Positions 59,210 through 64,000 of a stretch of DNA of 64,000 bases are shown here, piece after piece. Position 1 is the stretch's first letter; each line of letters begins with the position of its first letter. Position numbers and translations under genes: made by a program. The DNA is from Strongylocentrotus purpuratus (taxonomy: Eukaryota > Echinodermata > Echinoidea > Camarodonta > Strongylocentrotidae). Location of the stretch: the NCBI RefSeq assembly GCF_000002235.5, contig NW_022145611.1:10938342-11002341 (forward strand), in the 5' to 3' direction. The notes under the pieces were generated by a model. The model was not told the DNA's origin. It made no database searches and saw only the letters and a list, made by a program, of their open reading frames with translations.

Positions 59210-59941
59210 ATAAATTCATTTCTCATCATCGTTATTTGATTGCTATGTGGGATGAATGAAACCATACAGGAATGGATTACAGAAAAACGGTACTGTGGAA
59301 CATACATACGCTTTGTTCTGATTGAACATTGACCACAAGATGAAACAATTTGTTGAAAGTATAATGAAAAGGAGTTTCATTTCCATACAATGTCGTCTTC
59401 TTCTACGACATACCTCCAAGCAATTACATCGAGGTGACCTACTTTATACAGATTAATTAGTTCATTGCGATGAAGCCATGATACGAAACTAAGTACTAAT
59501 TGGGTTGAGACTTTATGTAGAATACTGAAATTACGATGCTATCAGTCACTGAGAAGATATACAATTTACTGTACACAATGAGACATCGGTTGTTATCTCT
59601 TTCTTCTCCTTTTTTATTACTTTCCATAAGTTTGGTGTTGTATACATGCAAAGCCAAAATAATATCTTTAGTCATCACCTTTTTTTTCTTGTCCCTCTGA
59701 TCTATTTTGCGCTTGTTCATCATTTAAAAATAATTTATCATGTTGTTTAGTCAATCTCATTTAATTACTTTTCCTTACACCTCGCATCTTCTTTGCATAG
59801 GCTTACACACACAGTGTGTCCACTTGATCGTTATTGTACCAAGTCCGTTCACTGTGCCTCCTCATCTTAATTACTTTGTGTCAGCGACAACCACATGCCA
59901 ATTGTACTCCTTCCCCACAGTGGGCGCATTGGGGTACGTGT
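59210..59941. other. No gene seen
   Basis: AT-rich DNA with no recognisable feature. Confidence 0.5.
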
Positions 59942-60227
59942 CCCCCCCCCCCCCCCCCCTCGCGGATGGCAAAACGGGATATGTAGAAAGTGAACGTAAA
60001 AAGGAGAAGATGACCTTCTCCAAAACTCCACCACAATGACCAGGTTATTGATTCGCATTTCATCCATTAATTAGGCTGGCGCCCCCTCCCGGGCGCCCTC
60101 CCCTTGACGCCGATGCCCCGTATTAAAACCTAGATCCACCTACGCCACTATCCCTATCTTCATACTTTATTGTGTATGCCGTTCCCCTATCTCTACCATC
60201 TTACACATTGATACCCCCCCCCCCCCC
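59942..60227. repeat. Two poly-C tracts flanking a GC-richer interval
   Basis: C18 at 59942-59959 and C14 at 60214-60227. Between them lies GGCGCCCCCTCCCGGGCGCCC (about 60077-60097) and CCTAGATCCACCTACGCCAC, similar in style to the phrase after the C13 at 48.56 kb. This again suggests poly-C-ended repeats. Confidence 0.6.
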
Positions 60228-60398
60228 TCTTCCCATCTCGTGTACCCCATCATCTTCCCGTCACGTTATGATGTCCCCGCCATCTTCCGATCAGCCACCT
60301 CCTTCATAAATATTCCATTCTCATTATTCTCGGATGTTTCTGCATCCCTGCTCTCTCGGCACATGTTCAGCAGTAAATTAATTCTTCTTCAACCTCTA

Positions 60399-60401
<3 letters not shown>

Positions 60402-60439
<38 letters not shown>

Positions 60440-60455
60440 GTATTCCTCTTCTTCT

Positions 60456-60512
<57 letters not shown>

Positions 60513-60660
60513 CCTTGCTATCTGTCTATGTATATGTCTATATATCTATCAATCAATCAATCAATCAATTTATCTATCTTTCTATGTATCTTTCTATCTA
60601 TCTTTCCTAATCTCTCTTTATTCCTTCATATCTCTCTCTGTCTCTCTCTCTCTCACTCTC
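60402..60660. repeat. Long (CT)n microsatellite with (TCTA)n and (CAAT)n extension
   Basis: (CT)n at 60402-60433 and 60461-60509 split by a T/C-rich break, then TATC/TCTA and CAAT tetranucleotides (60530-60605) and a further CT-rich part to about 60662. A 165-residue Ser/Leu frame over it is an artefact. Confidence 0.95.
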
Positions 60661-60915
60661 TCTTCTTCGGCCTTGTCAGTGTCACAGTAAATTACGGTGA
60701 CGTACAAATGTTCATGCGAAATAAATGCATTGATTAGGTAATGAAACTTGTTTTTCATTAAAGTTGAATTAAATCTATAATTCCGTGTCATGCGAGCGTA
60801 ATCGGAGCAGTCAAGGCTAACAATAATGCAGATCGTTGATTTTTCCAAAACAGGTGGTACATGTTTTCCTATAAGTGCATGGACATTTAAGTCAATCCTT
60901 TCACATTCAATTACC
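60661..60915. other. No gene seen
   Basis: Ordinary mixed sequence between two simple-repeat tracts. Confidence 0.5.
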
Positions 60916-61130
60916 ATCGGTGGCATCAACATCATCATCATCATCGTAATCATCAAGATCAGCACCAACAGCAACAACACCATCATGTCATCATCATCAT
61001 CTACATGATCTTCATGGTCTTTTTCTCATTGCACGCACAACATTCGTCATCATATTAAATTTATCAATATCTTCATCATCACCATCATTATCATTTACCA
61101 CCACCATCCTAGTCATCATAATCATCATTC
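60916..61130. repeat. (CAT)n-rich imperfect trinucleotide tract
   Basis: ATCATC, CAACAG and CATCAT units repeated imperfectly over about 210 bases, including pure (CAT)n stretches near 60929-60945 and 60986-61000. Confidence 0.8.
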
Positions 61131-61531
61131 ATGATTAAACATGGTATTTCAAATGTCAAATGGAAAACTCTATACAGATCGAGTGGTGACATTTCCAGTT
61201 ATCAACGACATCACAGCGAGAAGATCATCAAGCCAGATAGTAATGTACCATCTCTCGGATTCTTTACCTTCAATCCTTTCTCACAAATGTCAAAGCATCT
61301 TCATTGTAATAATCGCCAACCATTAAGACCATCTCTTCTCTACCCTAGGGCGTCATCATAAGGGGCTTCACCAAAGGGGTCGGACACCCCCTTTCAATAG
61401 AATGCGTTCACAAAACTGTAATATGGTTGGCAAAATGCATTTTTCTTCAACCAAGCCGGGACATTGATGAAATTGACGTAAGGGCCTTTTGTTATTTCTT
61501 TCCTTTCCTTTTCTTTTTTCTTTTGTGTGTA
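61131..61531. other. No gene seen
   Basis: Mixed sequence. Overlapping frames of 76 and 61 residues in different phases show no domain. Confidence 0.5.
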
Positions 61532-61544
61532 GGGGGGGGGGGGG
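61532..61544. repeat. Poly-G tract, 13 bases
   Basis: Uninterrupted G13 preceded by a T-rich stretch. Confidence 0.9.
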
Positions 61545-62178
61545 TGGGTTGCTAATTGTTAAAGTTAATCTTTGGGTTGATTTGGGGATGTATAAACCCA
61601 TAATGTTAACGACTTTACCCATAACAGGTTTCGTATTTGTTTGAGTATGTGAACATTTGCTTTGGTCCGATGTATGTGTCTTGATAATGTGTCATATTAA
61701 AGCTTACATGTACATCTAAAAGTTCACCCTTTTTTCTTGAGTTACATAAAACACAAAAACATCAAATTTACAAGGGGTATGAATATAAATTAAAATTGGA
61801 TACCTTTTTATTAGGGCGGGGGATCTTCTAAAATTGTCCTCTTATATATTTTGGACAACTGTAGCCTAACATGCTCGTCTCCCCTCTCCCCTCGTTCAAA
61901 ATTTCCTGGCGACCCTGTCTGCTTCATAGTCATGCCCCATTCATACGCATCATCATGCTCATCACGTTTGTATCCATACGAGAGGCATAAATACTACATT
62001 TTTCGACGAGACCATCTATTACAAAAAATTTATATTTCTCTCCCACGCACCACCATGTAGCACGACAGATCGGGAACAAATTAGCAGACGACACTCCAAT
62101 TTCTTCGGTTATTTCTGCGATCAAGCGCGCGTGTTCGCAGGGACGCCGCTAGGGGTTCGGTGAGTAGGGCACGTGACA
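61545..62178. other. No gene seen
   Basis: AT-rich; GGGACGCCGCTAGGGGTTCG (62139-62158) leads into the following C19 tract. Confidence 0.5.
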
Positions 62179-62197
62179 CCCCCCCCCCCCCCCCCCC
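62179..62197. repeat. Poly-C tract, 19 bases
   Basis: Uninterrupted C19, then GCCCCCC. Confidence 0.95.
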
Positions 62198-64000
62198 GCC
62201 CCCCTCCTCCTTCCATGAATATTGAACATTTTGATGCTGGCAAATTTGGAAATCTTAAAGGCTGTCGGCAAATCAACCCCAAAAATCATTTTATGTTATT
62301 TTGCGTGCCGGAAATATTTCACCTACCTTGACAGTAATTTCCGTCCGACACCCCTACCTCCTCTCAAAATGATTGTGAATGTGTTTTTTTTTCTTTTCTT
62401 TTTTTCTTGTTGATTTGTTTTCTTCTTTTTGTTATTTTTTGCTCTATACTTCATCTTATATTACTTCCATTAAAAAGAGGGTGCATGATCCGTATTAGGT
62501 CAGACACTACCGTCCGTATGAGAGTATGTGTAACCACAAAACAGGTCCCAAGTCCATTGTTCAAATCCACAAACTTAGCCTACCTCGAATTAGATAGATC
62601 GTGTCTATATAACATAATGGAAATGTACAGTGGCTGTTGCAAACGTAAATATGTCTCACTCAGTCATAGAAATCTATATATAAATATCAACAAGTTACAT
62701 CAACAGTAACAACAAGAAACCCACCAACTAGTCAATAGTCTTTCCACAGAACAGAAGCCTGTCGTGTAATTATTCATGGGGTCCGCTCTTCACTTTTGGA
62801 GGTTTCTCTCGCTTTTACTGTTGCTCAAAGGCTTATCTTAACCGTAACGCTTTTGTTCGCTTTACATGTTTTGTTACAGAATTTGCATCTCAGTAATCTA
62901 GACTCAAAATACCCTGGTTCTGTCTGAGTCTTACTCTCTTTCTGACATGTTGTACTCAGAAACCTGAAAATGGCATACAAGGATTGTCGTACATCTAAAT
63001 TGCAAATAACGCTACAGGCCGGTCTGACTTAGAGTGCTTCTTCTAAGAAGCGTTTTAAAATTAGGCACAGTAAAACGATTTTACATGGTCTTATACCGGT
63101 TACATACGAATCTTCTTTCTGATCGCGTTATTGCGTGCGCTAAGCAAACTGGGAAAGGCAAATAACCCATACGTCAGTGATGCAACGCAGTGCTTGCGAT
63201 GTTCATGTCGAACAATACTCATTCATTAATGACAGATGCGTCAAATTAAAAGGCGGCGCTAGTGTGCAGTAGACATTAACGATAGTTTGTTCATTATAAT
63301 CGAGTCTGAAGAGCGCCTTGACAAGTTACACCTCAGGCACAAGAACCAACATGAAGTATTATTAAACAGATATTCAAGAAGGCTACATTGACAGCACACA
63401 GCTAAACGTAAAGACATACAATATTCCAGCCATATTTACCACCCCATCCCTCCTTCCAATACCAAGTTACCAACAAACAACAACGACGATAACAAGTAGA
63501 CTCTGAACTATTAAAGAGCGTCGATAAAACACTATGCAACAGATTGAAAATAAGCTCAAATTTTTAGATTGAGTATCTAGAAAATGTTCTGTGAAAGAGA
63601 AACTTCGTGACAAACAAATTCAAGTGTTAAAGGGTAAACTATTTTTCAAATATGCTAAATATTTCCGTTCTTGTATAAGGCATGCCACATTATAATGTCC
63701 CTATGCACTTCCAAAGAGCCTTGGCAATTATTACCCTCATAGCTTTATGATAATCAAGTATGATATCCCGTGCAAATGCCATTAACAAAAACATGAACTA
63801 CATGTACCTAATTCACTTACGAACGTAATAATGCAAACACTAGCGGAACGAGAAATTCGGTAGTAATGTGTTTGGTTTGACAATGTTTACTGGCCTCACA
63901 CCAACCATCATATTTCAACCCTCACTTGGCAAATATACCATTGCCAATGTTGATCTTGATTACGTAACATCTACTCTTCTGGTTATGTATCCTGACAGCT
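62198..64000. other. No gene seen
   Basis: AT-rich, with a T-rich stretch at 62380-62460. Small frames (up to 100 residues at 62407-62709) have no recognisable domain. Nothing else is supported to the end of the window. Confidence 0.5.

Noticed and set aside
60240-60737. Open frame of 165 residues
   Set aside because: Ser/Leu translation of the CT microsatellite.

Overview
This 64 kb window looks like non-coding DNA of a large animal genome. It is AT-rich overall, full of short stop-ridden frames, and carries dense GA/CT, ATT and poly-C/poly-G simple repeats, tandem minisatellites and short transposon relics. The octamer-like TAGGCCTA/AGGCCTAT (near 38.95, 41.87, 48.24, 54.58 and 58.49 kb), frequent ACATGTA words, and repeat families that I recall from sea urchin and other marine invertebrate sequence suggest an echinoderm (sea urchin first guess) or another marine deuterostome. 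The species assignment is an inference. I recognise no protein-coding exon, no intact tRNA or rRNA gene, no CRISPR and no operon. The longest open frames are either translated CT/GA repeats (2.3-3.2, 6.5-7.1, 60.2-60.7 kb) or frames without any domain I know (13.6-14.3 kb), so no CDS is called.

Layout. 0-12 kb: AT-rich single-copy-looking DNA, interrupted by a pyrimidine tract of about 0.5 kb with higher-order structure (2.4-2.9 kb), a 14-bp TGACC-bearing minisatellite (3.54-3.61 kb) and a purine tract of about 0.3 kb (6.76-7.08 kb). 12-26 kb: a SINE-like repeat with an AGCGCTATATAA...(ATT)n tail at 12.2-12.4 kb, two tRNA-like relics (16.25 and 17.04 kb), two more GCGCTATA-tailed fragments (20.5 and 24.2 kb) and otherwise plain DNA. 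26.1-27.8 kb: a long (TTA)n tract followed by the most striking object here, a 1.34 kb element with 11-bp perfect inverted termini that encloses about eight copies of a 157-bp tandem unit. Each full unit carries four TGACCT-type hexamers spaced 3, 1 and 1 bases apart. 27.8-41.8 kb: mostly featureless, with a degenerate repeat at 31.3-31.7 kb, a 144-bp duplication at 34.06-34.35 kb, the first TTAA-ended MITE at 38.17-38.56 kb, and a probable LINE or transcript 3' end at 39.5-40.3 kb.

41.8-46.6 kb is the most structured block: a roughly 200-bp segment repeated 1.1 kb apart (42.0 and 43.1 kb), a 121-bp tandem pair, an abrupt GC-rich CpG-dense island (43.6-43.9 kb), two TTAA-ended MITE-like elements (44.42-44.69 and 45.41-45.79 kb, the second a relative of the 38 kb one) and an A/T-rich simple-sequence tract. 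47.6-64 kb: poly-C and CT tracts, a 70-bp duplication (50.2 kb), two matching GGCGTTAA hairpins (50.7 and 50.96 kb), a 212-bp insertion that begins with C23 and ends in a G run between 11-bp direct repeats (51.12-51.35 kb), an 18-bp-arm near-perfect palindrome (52.6 kb), a hexanucleotide minisatellite (55.26-55.62 kb), an hAT-like terminus (55.7-55.8 kb), and long (GA)n/(GT)n and (CT)n tracts.

There are no genes here to work together. The content describes repeat ecology: which families end in TTAA, which end in poly-C/poly-G, and one family that could scatter nuclear-receptor-type half-sites. Genome-wide copy counts, RNA data and repeat-library searches could not be run.
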